This document shows, one piece after another, positions 39,475-50,236 of a stretch of 64,000 nucleotides of DNA; the stretch's first letter is position 1; each line of letters begins with the position of its first letter. The position numbers and the translations under genes were made by a program. The DNA is from Gadus chalcogrammus (lineage: Eukaryota; Chordata; Actinopteri; Gadiformes; Gadidae): assembly GCF_026213295.1 (NCBI RefSeq), contig NC_079427.1, positions 28,599,746 through 28,663,745 of the forward strand. Direction: 5' to 3'. The notes below the pieces were generated by a model. It saw nothing but the letters and a program-made list of their open reading frames with translations, was not told where the DNA came from and ran no database searches.

Positions 39475-40082
39475 GCCATGTGATGGCTCAGTATGTGTGT
39501 TTCTATACATTAAACACAATGTTCAACATTTCATCTGTGGTGTTTCTTTGGTCAAATACAGTACACAGAAAAGCCTATGGGTGGAACAAGGTTGAGGTAC
39601 AAAAATTAGATATTTTAAATTTCACATCAAATTTCGGTACCTTGAACTTGTTCCACCCATTTGCTGTTCTACAGAGTTTCACTGGTATTAGTAGATGGTT
39701 AACAAACTATTAACAACTGATCTGTAAAGTGTGAGTTAATATATTAGTTAAGTATTAGTTAATAGCTTATTTATGTTATTGGGACGTTATTCTAAAGTTG
39801 CAACTATTCCTCATTTACCAACAGTTAATAAATGAGGAATAGTTGCAACTTTAGAATAACGTCCCAATTACATATATAAACTATTAACTGATACTTAACA
39901 AGTCATTTATAACTCATTAACTAACAGTTTATTAATGATCTATTAACTATCTACAAGGCATCATTATAAATCCTTAATAAACTGTTGATAAACACTTAAC
40001 AAGTCATTAATAACTCATTAATTAACAGTTTACTTATGATCTATTAACTAGTTATAACGGATAGTTATTATAAAGTGTTACC
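39475..40082. repeat. Merlin right terminal inverted repeat
   Basis: Mirror of the left repeat, with the same internal hairpin at 39778-39869. It lies about 150 bases after the stop codon of the plus-strand gene. Confidence 0.9.
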
Positions 40083-41060
40083 AAAATAGGTAAAGAACTC
40101 GGTTATTCTACTTACTCTCAATTGTATGATGCATGTGTTTCTCCCATTGTGAATTATGCTGCTGGGGTATGGGGATTTAAAGAAAGAAGGATCTCAGATG
40201 CAGTACAAAACAGAGCTATCCGTTGTTTTCTGGGTATTCTTAAATATGTTCCCTCTTTGGCTGCTTAGGGTGACATGGGTTGGATCCCTGGTACAATAAG
40301 GAGAAAGTGTGATATGATTAGACTGTGGAATCGTTTTATTAATATGTCAGATGACAGGATCAATTACAAAGTTTTCCTTTGGAGTAAAGTCCAGAACTCT
40401 CCATGGGCCGCAGAGATTCATGTTGAAGAAGCCGAATTTCTAGAAATAATTTATCATGCAGCGTAAACAAAATTAGAAAAAAGTTACTTGTCGGGTTCAA
40501 TGAAAAATGGTTAAATGATATAATGTTAAAACCGAAATTACGGACATACGTCCAAATCAAGCATGATTATGAAAAAGAATTATATGTTAAAACAAATTTA
40601 CCAAGAAATCAGAGATCCTTGATTGCCCAATTAAGATTGCCCAATTGGCACTTGAGGTCGGCAGATTTAAGAATATCCCTGAGGAACAGAGACTTTGTGA
40701 ACTTTGTGATTCACGAGAATTGGAGAATGAATCTCATTTTCTTTTATACTGACCCTTCTATGATGAAATAAGAGTACCTTTTGTAAATTAACTGTTACTG
40801 TTTGCTCAAAACCCTGAAATATTTTGGAGTAATGATGATGTCAGGATGGAATGTTTGTTTACCTTTAATGTTTATAAGTTAGCCTCTTTTGTTACTCAAG
40901 CCTGGATGAAACGTCAGGATGGTTTATATCGTTGTTTAGCATCTACTTTTGGTTTTTGGTCTGTCTAGGTTGTTTTATATTGGTGTCTTGTAAGCCTTTG
41001 TGGGATGGGCATGCTATTGCATGACACAATAATAAAAAAAAATAATAAAAAATAAAAAAA
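40083..41060 (+). pseudogene. LINE C-terminal region and A-rich tail
   Basis: Immediately after the Merlin duplication the LINE continues with IGKELGYSTYSQLYDA and PIVNYAAGVWGFKE, typical of the RT C-terminal domain. Several frameshifts and stops follow. A run of A and AAT from 41028 to 41060 is the 3-prime tail. Confidence 0.8.
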
Positions 41061-41240
41061 GATTCATAACAGAAGCAGATGCTAAAAAAGTTCTCATCCC
41101 TTACAGGCTGAATTTCAGTTGTTGCCATCCGGATCACGCTTTAAACTCCCAAAACTCAGAACCAACAGATATAAACACTCTTTTGTTCCCCAAGCCACTC
41201 TACTTCTAAATTCTACAAAGAACCATAAATAACACCTTCC
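41061..41240 (+). pseudogene. Rex1-like LINE 3-prime coding fragment
   Basis: The frame at about 41112-41229 reads QLLPSGSRFKLPKLRTNRYK and then SFVPQATLLLN before a stop. This is the characteristic end of Rex1/CR1-group RT proteins, unrelated to the LINE just upstream. The start is truncated. Confidence 0.65.
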
Positions 41241-41350
41241 CCCACCCAAACTCACACTTTTGGATATGTTGAGCCTCTGCATTTCTATATGCATATATAT
41301 TATGTATATTTATATATATATATAGTGTATTTGTATTATTATTATTTTAA

Positions 41351-41402
41351 TTATTACACAGGTCTTCTCAATGCCGTGGAACGCTCCGTTCACTTGCATG
41401 GG
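41351..41402. mobile_element. MITE terminus (forward)
   Basis: 52 bases starting 'ttattacacaggtcttctca' are the complement of 44494-44545 with one mismatch. Related termini also occur at 59550-59585. The family's interior follows for a few hundred bases. Confidence 0.8.
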
Positions 41403-41703
41403 CCATTCACAACTTGAAGTATAATTGACCACTGTCAAGGAAAACAAATGATTTTTTGCCTCTAATGAGGTCTTTGGTATCACACCATCTTTCCCAGTCT
41501 TTGTTAAATGTGACTACATCACCTTCGCTTCCATGATGGTCAGCAGTTTGCGGTTGAAACTTCCCTTCAGTTAGAACTACTCATGTTTATATCGCTGCGT
41601 TGTCTCTGTTGGAGAGATAACGCAGCAGCACCTCTACCCAAGTCCCGTCCCTGGTACCGTGATGACGTGTTATCGCTTTTATATGAAAATGAAAGCCCCA
41701 ATA

Positions 41704-41829
41704 CAGTGGCGGCTGGTGGAATTTATTTGAGGGGGGGCTGAACATTTGCATTTGAAACCCCTGTAGGGGGGTCTGGGGGCAAATGCAAGACCCCCCTGTA
41801 GGGGGGTCTCTATAGGCGAGCCGCCACTG
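41704..41829. mobile_element. 126-bp hAT MITE
   Basis: The termini are 'cagtggcggct' and 'agccgccactg'. The perfect 8-bp duplication CCCCAATA lies at 41696-41703 and 41830-41837. Internally it is a near palindrome around repeated 'cccctgtaggggggtct'. Confidence 0.93.
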
Positions 41830-42032
41830 CCCCAATATGTGTAGGGTTTGAGAGGGTAAATTGTGGTGTGAAATCAAGCCGATATATTACCTCGGCCAGT
41901 CTAAACTCGCAGAACATGCCGGAAAAAAGGCGGGTACAAGACAGGCATATTTGGCAGTGTAAAAATGTACGTGTGTTATGTCAGCTTCCTATGTCATTTA
42001 TTTTCCATGTTGTTTGTGTGTGTGTGTATGAG

Positions 42033-42164
42033 CAGGACCTGGGCATGGAGTCCACCTCTTTGGATGACGTTCTTTACCGCTATGCCAGCTTCAGGAACCT
42101 GGTGGACCCCATAACACACGACCTGATCATCAGCCTGGCGCGATACGTGCACTGCCCACGCACG
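42033..42164 (+). CDS. lrrc75a: LRRC75A-like internal exon
   Basis: An acceptor ('gtgtatgag|cag') and donor ('cgcacg|gtagga') bound an open frame reading QDLGMESTSLDDVLYRYASF and then NLVDPITHDLIISLARYVHC. By recall this matches the second exon of vertebrate LRRC75A (leucine-rich repeat containing 75A), upstream of its repeats. It ends in phase 0 and joins the exon at 55372 without a break. Inverted MITE ends lie on both sides. The paralogue LRRC75B is the main alternative. The first exon is not in this window. Confidence 0.8.
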
Positions 42165-44360
42165 GTAGGACACACGCACGCACCCATACATAACCCAAAA
42201 CACAAATTTCTAACCATACACATATTTGTGTGAATGTTCTGACATGAAAACTCTAAACACACAAATAAACGCATGTACCCACACACTCATGAACCACCAT
42301 AAATACATACATAAACAGAGACATGAAAACACACTATGAGGATGGTGTGATGAAGTGTTGGTGTCTCACCGAAGCCATTAGGTTAGAGAATAGCTCTAAA
42401 TGATGCATGCAGCGCCCAGAGCCCTGCTAGCCTGAGGACAGAAAGGACCTGGAGTGGAACACACACAGCAGAGATCAGAGAGACGCTGAACAGCAGGGGG
42501 GGAGAGAAAGAGAGAGGGACAAGAGATAACCCAAGAGAGGCAAGGAGAGAGAGTAGAAGCAGGAGATGTATGTATGATATATAACACTTGTTTGCGTTAG
42601 ACAATTCAAACTTTTCTCTCTTAGATCACACAAACGTAAAGCAAAGCTTGGATGTGTTTTGCTAGATCCCATTGGCCCCTTGAAAGTGGTCGTCTGCAGG
42701 ATTACATTTAGCAACAGACTTTTCTCCAGAGCCTCTCAGCAACAGCATGGGAATTTCAACTCTTGGGTGAAAAGGATTGAAGAGTACAGCGTTGATGATA
42801 ATGTACGTCATTGTGTGTTCCAACATGATTCTCCTTTTATGGTCTCATCGTGTGCTATAAATCAGACCGAGGTCACTGAGGACACAACAAAAGGTCCAAA
42901 CTGTAATCGGTCTCCTAGCATCGATGTAGATATGGTTAGTAGCTTTCCATGGCGACCGTGCGATGAGTCGCACGGTTAAGAAAGGCATATTCTGTTCTCC
43001 CCTTCTCTCTTTTACTCTTTTTATTTTTTTATCTCCTCTCTGGCTTTTCTTCTTTTCTTGCCTGCAACCTTAGAACAACTTTTACACTTAGCAGGAAATA
43101 CAATCAATGAAACACGTACAAAAGACAGCTCGATAAATAAAGAATGAAATTTCGAGAAGTTAAACTCAGAACCTATTCAGAGGCCCTTTGTTCCTTGTTG
43201 TATATGTTCTCCTATCGCCATTCCCATCAGAACAATCAAAAACCACAACATCTCTGCTGCTTACAAGACTCGTCTGGCTCGCTAATGGCAGACAAAAGTG
43301 AAACGCCATAACAAGCCTTTGAAGTTCAACATCCTCAAAAGAATGCCATTTGCCCTAGGAAAATGCAATACGCATGAACTTTTTGCAAATCAATTAAAAT
43401 ATGACCTTGGAACAGTTTGATGATGTCATGAAAGAATATATTCAAGGATAAAAGAATCCCCCTGGAGAAGGTAACCGTTTCTTGAAATGCTAATGCATGA
43501 CCTGAAGTTGAAGAGGCTTTCATGAGCTGCTCGATTTGATGTTTTGATGGCATTCACCATCAAAAAGATTGTGTTAAATACCTGTTTTTATAGTGACAGC
43601 TGTTAGCTGAGATCCTAACTGACGCTTTCAGAGAGAAGATTGATCAATATTCAGCTCATATAAAATATATATTCATCATCACTAAAGGACCGACTGGAAT
43701 TCAAAATTAGTTTGCAGGTGAAATTATTAAAGAATGAGAGACAATTGTTTTTGTCTAACGTATCACAGCCCGTTGCAAAGACAGAGACAAGCGACCATCA
43801 GAGTCCGGAGGTCAACAGCCTCCTGGTCATCATTTCCATCACTAATGCAGTTAAGTCATTTATCAGCTTGTGATATTTTCCTCGGGTGATAATTGCTCTT
43901 CATGTCGTATAAAGCAAGAACAAACGAACACCAGCCCTCTTTGCCTGGGGTCAAAGAGCTTTGGTAGACGCATGGTGCTGCCTCTTCTGGGAGGAGGTAT
44001 CCGCCCAAAGCTCATATTATCCCTGCTTTACTCGGCCAATCACAGCCGTCGGGCATCACAAACATCTGGAGGACATCATAGAAACGTATAGTAAAGTCGT
44101 GTCTTTGATCATACATATCTTCTTCTTATGTTTTTCATTACATAGTTTATTATTTTGTGTGTTAAAGCTGAAATCAACCCAAATTGGGTCTTTTTTAGAC
44201 TCACGGATCCCACGCTTTAGCCAACGCTGAATGCATGAGTATCAGGCGACACAATCAAAATATAACATTTACCAAAAATAATTTTCGACAATGATTGGCG
44301 ATGTTCTATCCATTATCCCGCTTATTACAAGGCTACTTGCCAAAACGAAAAAATAACTTC
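42165..44360. other. lrrc75a intron, unique part
   Basis: Mostly non-repetitive intron with a GA-rich tract near 42490-42560. No additional exon was recognised. Confidence 0.5.
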
Positions 44361-44493
44361 ACATGGTGTGTCTTTTTACAATTTATTCTGTACCAGAATT
44401 CGTAGTATTGATTAGTAGAGAAATAGTCTGCCAAAGACGTTGACGTCGCTTAGCAACCGAAGACGCTGGGGTTCACAAGTTACCGGAGTACTA

Positions 44494-44545
44494 CCCATGC
44501 AAGTGAACGGAGCGTTCCACGGCATTGAGAAGACCCGTGTAATAA
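44494..44545. mobile_element. MITE terminus (reverse)
   Basis: Inverted partner of 41351-41402. The sequence before it (44360-44490: 'aacttcacatggtgtgtctt', 'gacgttgacgtcgcttagca') also matches 59430-59520, confirming a dispersed family. Confidence 0.8.
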
Positions 44546-44667
44546 AGGACTATAATATTTCTGTTTAAGGCATAGATTTCTCCTCAGATGAGGCCAGTAA
44601 AGCAATGATTAAAAAAAAAAACACAAACGCTCGATCAAAGGCCTGGCCCGACCCGGCCTGAGGACAG

Positions 44668-45817
44668 CAGAGGTGGGGAGTCACTCATGTGCAAATCACA
44701 AGCAAGTCTCAAGTAATAACCTTCAAGTCTCAAGCAAGTCCCAAGTCACTGTGGTGAGAATCAAGCAAGTCACAAGTCAAGTCATTGCTCAGGTCAAGCA
44801 AGTCACAAGTCAAGTCATACAACAATCTGATGATCTAACCCAGTTTCCACATTTAAAAATCGGTAAAGAGAGTGGTTCATAAGTTGAGTTTTATTTCAAC
44901 ATTAACAATAACAATGTCTTAACATTAACAATCACTCCAACTATTCAAAACATTCCAAAACCATTATGCGAATAGGCCCAAAACGGACGGCAGCTCTGTC
45001 CATCACAAATGTCCAAGTAGTGGTCCAACGGAATTTGGGGACTGGAACATGAACCCTCTTAATTTTTTTGCGGTACAGCCCAGTCTGACGCTCTGGCGCT
45101 GACGGGGTCATTTTACTTGAAAATTACTTGAAATCCTTATCCTTATCATAACCCACTTACAGCCACTGAGTTAGAAGTAGCCTACTGACATGAAAATTAA
45201 ACAAGTCAATCATCTGTGGAACGGGCAGGGCTCGAAAAACTCCAGCCAATGATTTTCAGAACCACGGAGTGGCATTGGACAGTAAGTACGTCCCCCTCCC
45301 CCTTCGTGCACGTACTCAAAGCTCGTGACCCAGAGCAAGCTTCTGTTTGTTGTTATCCTGCGGTAGCTACTGGAGCTAGCTAACTAGCTAATCCACATTT
45401 GGACCTAGCACTAGAAGACAACCGAAGACAACCCTAAACTCCAACCTAGCTAGCCTGGCTCACTCTCGCGCATCTGTGTTCGCGCTCTTGCATGATTGCG
45501 CGTCCATGTACTTAGGTTAGAGAATGGATGGGTGGAGTCAGAGTCAGCGTTGAAGGAGAGGGGGTAGGACCATTTGAGTTGTGTATTTTTAAAATCTGCT
45601 GCCCTATCGCAAATCCCACATCCAACCTTTAATCTAACTTTAAAAAAGTCATTTCGAGTCATCTGTCTCAAGTCTAAGTCAAGTCTCAAGTCATGAAGAC
45701 CAAGTCAAAGTCAAGTCGAGTCTTTTATCAGTGTTAGTCAAGCAAGTCTCAAGTCCTCAAATTTGCGACTCGAGTCTGACTCGAGTCAAGTCATGTGACT
45801 CGAGTCCCCCATGTCTG
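44668..45817. mobile_element. hAT MITE rich in 'caagtc' motifs
   Basis: The termini are 'cagaggtggggagtc' and 'gactcgagtcccccatgtctg'. The 8-bp duplication is GAGGACAG (44660-44667) and GAGGATAG (45818-45825), one mismatch. Subterminal arrays of 'aagtctcaagtc' lie on both arms. It sits inside another GC-rich repeat ('ggcccgacccggcc'). Confidence 0.88.
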
Positions 45818-45825
45818 GAGGATAG

Positions 45826-46468
45826 TGGTGGGAAATATCGGCCAGACCCGGCCCGCGGGTCCGGCCGGGTCAGGTTGGGCGTGTTAGTTAGGTGCGTAAA
45901 AAGCGTCTAACACGCTGCTTTAGCGCGTGTAACGCATCTACGCTCCTAAACCAATGGTTCCCTATGCAAAAATGCTGATTTTCAACGCCTCTAATGCGCG
46001 TAACGCGTTCAGTGTGGCCGTACCTTTAGATTTGTCTTTATAAGAAATTATGTTTTACACCTTTTTTTTCAGAGAATCTGTGGAGAATCGTATTATTAGG
46101 TTTATTCGTACTATTCGTAATTAAACCATAGCTATCATTTTGAAACCCCGGTCGATAATGTAACAAATTTCTGAGTGCATAATAAAATAACATTTTGCCT
46201 ATAATGTTACAATGTATAACATTTTGGTTCCCCTATTACGCAATGAAGCAAGCGTAATCATTTTCTCCTTTTGTTATGAAGCAAGCGTAATAATTTTAAG
46301 GACATGTCTTCCACAGTTTCGCCGCATTTGTTGCTTTATATGCGGAGATCGCTGTCGTTCAGACATCAGTAGAATCAACAGGGGGGTTAAGGGGGGTGGG
46401 CTTGCAAGGGGTGGGATATGACGTTGGGTCAAACTACAGCCCTTCGCTTCTCTCAACGCGAATGATAT
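45826..46468. other. Unclassified repeat-like intron sequence
   Basis: Contains 'ggtccggccgggtcaggt', inverted 'gcgtaacgcg' motifs near 45890-46020, and a duplicated 'atgaagcaagcgtaat'. No complete element could be delimited. Confidence 0.35.
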
Positions 46469-46522
46469 ATCGCCATGTCTGTATAAGAGTGGTCATCACC
46501 ACTCTTATACAGACATGGCGAT
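46469..46522. repeat. Perfect 25-bp hairpin with 4-base loop
   Basis: 'atcgccatgtctgtataaga' plus 'gtggt' is followed by the loop CATC and the exact complement of the arm. No mismatch occurs in 25 base pairs. Confidence 0.97.
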
Positions 46523-47250
46523 CTCTCTGCTCCACTTCACTACTTTTTTCCAAGGGGAGAATAACAGCATCGAAAGAGTTGAAAACCATTATAAGTCGGG
46601 GCATGTGTCGATTTTCAGTTATGCAAATTGAGAGATTGTCGGTCTTGTCCACGCCAGTCGCAGGGAGCATGACGTCACATACGAGACGTGCAGTCTTTCT
46701 CATTGTGTTTTCTCTACAGCCTTTCACTGAACAATTACACAATAAACGGTCAAATTCTTGGCATGAAAAATTATCATTTAAATCCACAAACAACAAATGT
46801 AAAGCAACTCGGAAGGCTGGCGTCCGAGGATTCAGGAACACACCATTACCCTCCCAGTCCGTCGGCCCTGCCTGGGATATCGACGAGTTTATCGACGGTG
46901 GAGCCGTTAAAACAGTCGCAAGGGGGTGGGGCAGGGATATCAATATCGTAAGACATTGCGGGATGCTCAAGGAGAACCGGTCACTGCCGCGAAGCCAACT
47001 TAACTGCCATTTTATGCTTAGCAACGGTGAATGCGCCACACCTTTTGCCCGCCAACGGTGCTTCATGCCAATTCATTCTCAACCATGGCCGAGATAAACA
47101 CCATTGCATGTCTTTACCTGTTGTGGACGAGGGAGACATCTGAGAACTCGGTGCAGTCTATTCATTATATTGTAATGACCACGGAAGAGGCAGTGAATGA
47201 AGTATTGATTAGACAGCGATTTATTAGATACCACCGCTAATAAACCTTTG
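46523..47250. other. Unclassified sequence with open frames on both strands
   Basis: Open frames of over 200 codons exist on both strands (46396-47097 and 46434-47066), but neither shows a domain. A short frame at 47085-47240 (MAEINTIACLYLLWTRETSE) resembles a transposase start only vaguely. Confidence 0.35.
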
Positions 47251-48649
47251 GAACACAAGACCGGTAACCACAGCAACGCCGGTAACTTCAACGAACCCCG
47301 CAAAGCCCAATCCCCACGAGAGCTCCCCCCGCTATGGCCATCCGGAGGCTCAACCAGCTTTTGGCGGTGATATTATATATTATACTATATTATATTAGAT
47401 ACTATTATATATAGAGCTCCGGGAGTCGCAAACGGCAACAATCCCCTTCTCCTCCATGCCTGCGGTTCACCCCGGACTGCACTGCAGGGAACGGTTGGCC
47501 GGTTGCTCGCTGATTGGCTGTTACGTTACGTCACTCAGTGGCCACACTGTTGAACGCTGATTAGTTGTCATCTCGCGGCAAAATGGTCAAATATTTAATT
47601 TCACTCGAGATGAAATTGTCGCGCTGCTAATCCTTGTGCACGCGCTCGCCCGTGCAGGGGAAGGTGTGTTCACACCAAATGCGTGTGGGCGACGAGACTC
47701 CATACAAAGTCAATGTAGAGATGCGAATCGGGCGAATTTCTGGCTAGAGCAAACCCGCAACAAGATTGATTTGCAGCGCGACACTTTTGCCCGGCACGGG
47801 CAAGTGTTCACGTGGATTCGCCGCGGCACACTTTGCTCGAGTTGAAATATTTCAACTTTGCGGCGACATTTGCGTGATGACAGCCAATCAGCGTTTAACA
47901 GCGTGGCCACTGTGTGACGTGCGTAACGTAACAGCCAATCAGCGTTCAACCGGCCAACTGTTCCCTGCAGTGCAGTCCGGTGTGGAACCGCAGCATGGAG
48001 GAGAAAGTGATTGTTGCCGTTTGCGACTCCCGGAGCTCTATATATAATAGTATATAATATAATTTAATTAGAGCTGTCAAGCGATTAAAATATTTAATCG
48101 TGATTAATCGCATTAATGTCATAGTTAACTCGCGATTAATCGCAAATTATTTTTCTATGCTAAATATCCCTTGATTTCTTTGTCCCATAATTCTTCTCAT
48201 TTTAATTCTCTTATCAACATGGTGAAGTGCATTGGCTTGCCTTGTGCAAATTATTTTTTATTAATAACAACATTGGCATATACTGATCAAAACTATACAA
48301 AAAAAAGAGCCTATAGTGCAATTAAATTACTGCTTTGAACAAATGTCATTTGAACATAGCAGTCAGGCAACTGCTTCTTTGTATTGAGCCAAAGAATTAT
48401 TATTATTATTTTTTATTAAAATAAAATAATTGCGTTAATCGCGCGATAAAAAATGTAACGCCGTTAAAATTGGTTTGCGTTAACGCCGGTAATAACGCGT
48501 TTAACTGACAGCTCTAAATGTAATATATAATATCACGGCCAAAAGCTCTGTGCGCTTCCGGATGGCCATAGCGCGGTGAGCTCTCGTAGGGATTGGGCTT
48601 TGCAGGGTTTTTTGACTGGCGTTGCTATGGTTACCAGTCTTGTGTGTTC
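47251..48649. mobile_element. Complete long fold-back MITE
   Basis: The ends 'gaacacaagaccggtaacca' and complement ('ggttaccagtcttgtgtgttc') are the tips of arms more than 350 bp long that mirror each other over 'aaagcccaatccc', 'ggccatccggaggc', 'gagctccgggagtcgcaaac' and 'gctgattggctgttacgtta'. Without the nested hAT it is about 940 bp. Half copies occur at 1262, 17807, 23063, 37480 and 61115. No target duplication is obvious, so the superfamily is open. Confidence 0.85.
48069..48516. mobile_element. hAT MITE nested in the fold-back MITE
   Basis: The termini are TAGAGCTGTCA and TGACAGCTCTA. The 8-bp duplication is AATTTAAT (48061-48068) and AATGTAAT (48517-48524), one mismatch. The left arm is rich in 'gattaatcgc'. 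Confidence 0.92.
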
Positions 48650-48826
48650 GATCGCGATTGGGTTTTCCCTAGGCTCGAGCCGTAGCACTGAAAAATCTGT
48701 AATCCCCGCCCACCAACAGCGTGGGCCTCAATCACGTCCGCAGATATAACTGTGCGCCGGCGGACGTCCTGCTCCCATTTTCTTCAGGACGATCCTGCGG
48801 CATACTGAAGTAAATAAATAGGTATT

Positions 48827-50236
48827 ATGGACTCAAAGACGATCCGCATCTGCAAGACATGTAACACGGGTTACATCTTGCCATAGGACGGCCATGAAGT
48901 GTGCGAGGGCTGCCTTGGGCATGAACATGCCGTCTTGGCGCTCTCGCCCCTCTGCCTGTGTCGGCATTGTGTGGCGCTGCTGGTGGACGACAGACAGCGC
49001 AGAGCCAACACTGCTGCCGTCATTGCTCGACGATGCCCTCTCTCTCTTTGTGAGCTCGGAGTCGGACGACTCCGACCGCGACGAGGAGGGGGCATCTCCC
49101 CTGGCTTCCCCTCTCCGAATGGAGAGGCTCGGGGCAGCAGCATTGCCCGTCTCTGCCGCCACCTCACTTCCAGTGGTTGGAGCTTTGGAAAACCGCCGGT
49201 GTCATCCTCTACCTCTGCTCCACCATTGCGGTGGCAGCGGCCCGGACGGCAGCATGGCAGCACCTCATACAGAGGACCCTGTGGCTGCAGCAGACCCCGG
49301 GTATCCCTGAGCCGATGAGGCGACAGTTACTGGAGTGCCCCATCAGCCCGGACGGGCTGTTCGGGCCCCGTCTGTCTATGGTGGATGAAATGCAGGCTGC
49401 TTCCGAGGAGGCAGAGATATTCCAGAGACATGTCTCCCGCCCTCCGCCTCCACCCTGGCAGCAGCGCTCAGCTCCAGGCTCCCGTCGCCGCCATAGGCCC
49501 CCGACAGCCACTGTCATGGCGCCGCCGGCAGCTCCTCCTCCTGGCCCCCAGGCTTACCAGCCCCGCCCGCCTCCATCACAGGCTGCAGTGAGCGGCCAGC
49601 AAAGACCCCGGGCAGCGGGCTCATGGGGCAATGTCCCGCCCCACAAGAGCCAGCGAAGGCACTTACAGGGCGGGCGAGGGAGAAGCGTGTGATAGCGAGA
49701 AACACCTCTTTACTGAAGACGGCTGTTTTCTCCCCACACCTCAGTTAACGCCGGAGCCTATCGGCTATGCCATATCTCTTTCACACGCATCTCGCGCTAG
49801 GCAGGCCGTCAATAAACCTTGTATTATTGATCGAGCCAGCTTTACATTACTTTTAAAAAGACAACCTCGCCCGGCTTACCAGCCCCGCCCACCTCCGTCG
49901 CAGGCTGCGACGAGCGGCCAGCAAAGGCCTCGGGCAGAGGGCTCATGGGGCGATGTCCCGCCCCTCAAGCGCCGGCTATTACGGGGCGAGGGAGCAGCGT
50001 GTGACAGCGAGAAACACCTCTTTACTACAGATGGCTTTTTTCTCCCCACACCCCAGTTAACGGCGGAGCCTATCGGCCCAGCCATAACTATTTCACACGA
50101 ATCTCCCCCCACATGTAGGCAGGCCGTCAATAAACCTCGTATTATTGATCGAGCCAGCCCTACATTACTTTCCCCTCACCACATCATGCCTGGCATGACA
50201 TGTGGCGAGAAGGCCAAGCTCTCTGTCTATGAATGA
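48827..50236 (+). pseudogene. DIRS gag-like gene
   Basis: From an ATG at 48827 the frame reads MDSKTIRICKTCNTGYILP, then a stop (48884), then DGHEVCEGCLGHEHAV: the Cys-rich start typical of DIRS gag. The frame shifts to 49177-49692 (LIQRTLWLQQTPGIPEPM, a proline-rich tail), then to 49631-50236. A 322-bp tandem duplication spans the junction. At least one stop and two shifts make it inactive. Confidence 0.7.
49552..50195 (+). repeat. 322-bp tandem duplication in DIRS gag
   Basis: 'gcttaccagccccgcccgcc' at 49552 recurs at 49874 as 'gcttaccagccccgcccacc'. The following text, including 'agcgagaaacacctctttac' and 'attattgatcgagccagc', repeats at the same spacing with many substitutions. Confidence 0.88.

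Larger units (their letters stand above)
33909..40082. mobile_element. Merlin transposon with a CCDC106-like second gene
   Basis: The termini are GGTAACACTTTATAATAACT and complement, within inverted repeats about 608 bp long (33909-34516 and 39475-40082). The 8-bp duplication is AAAATATG on the left (33901-33908) and AAAATAGG on the right (40083-40090), one mismatch. It interrupts the LINE exactly in frame. It encodes an ISXO2/IS1016-like transposase on the minus strand and a coiled-coil gene on the plus strand. An 8-9-bp duplication and this transposase define the Merlin superfamily. Confidence 0.9.

Noticed and set aside
41351..44545. A single transposon that captured an lrrc75a exon
   Set aside because: The exon is in phase with the next lrrc75a exon 13 kb downstream, and sequence next to each end is typical family interior. 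Two separate MITE copies in opposite orientation are simpler.
46469..46522. Sequencing-adapter contamination
   Set aside because: The arm shares a 'tgtataagag' core with a common library adapter, but the bases on both sides differ from the adapter. Chance or fold-back origin is as likely.
46396..47097. Open frames above 200 codons on both strands
   Set aside because: Neither has a domain, and both run through the perfect hairpin. Simultaneous opening of both strands is better explained by composition and symmetry.
48894..49318. Several overlapping GC-rich frames in the DIRS 5-prime region
   Set aside because: Only the frame with DGHEVCEGCLGHEHAV and the following shifted frame fit a DIRS gag; the others are shadows.
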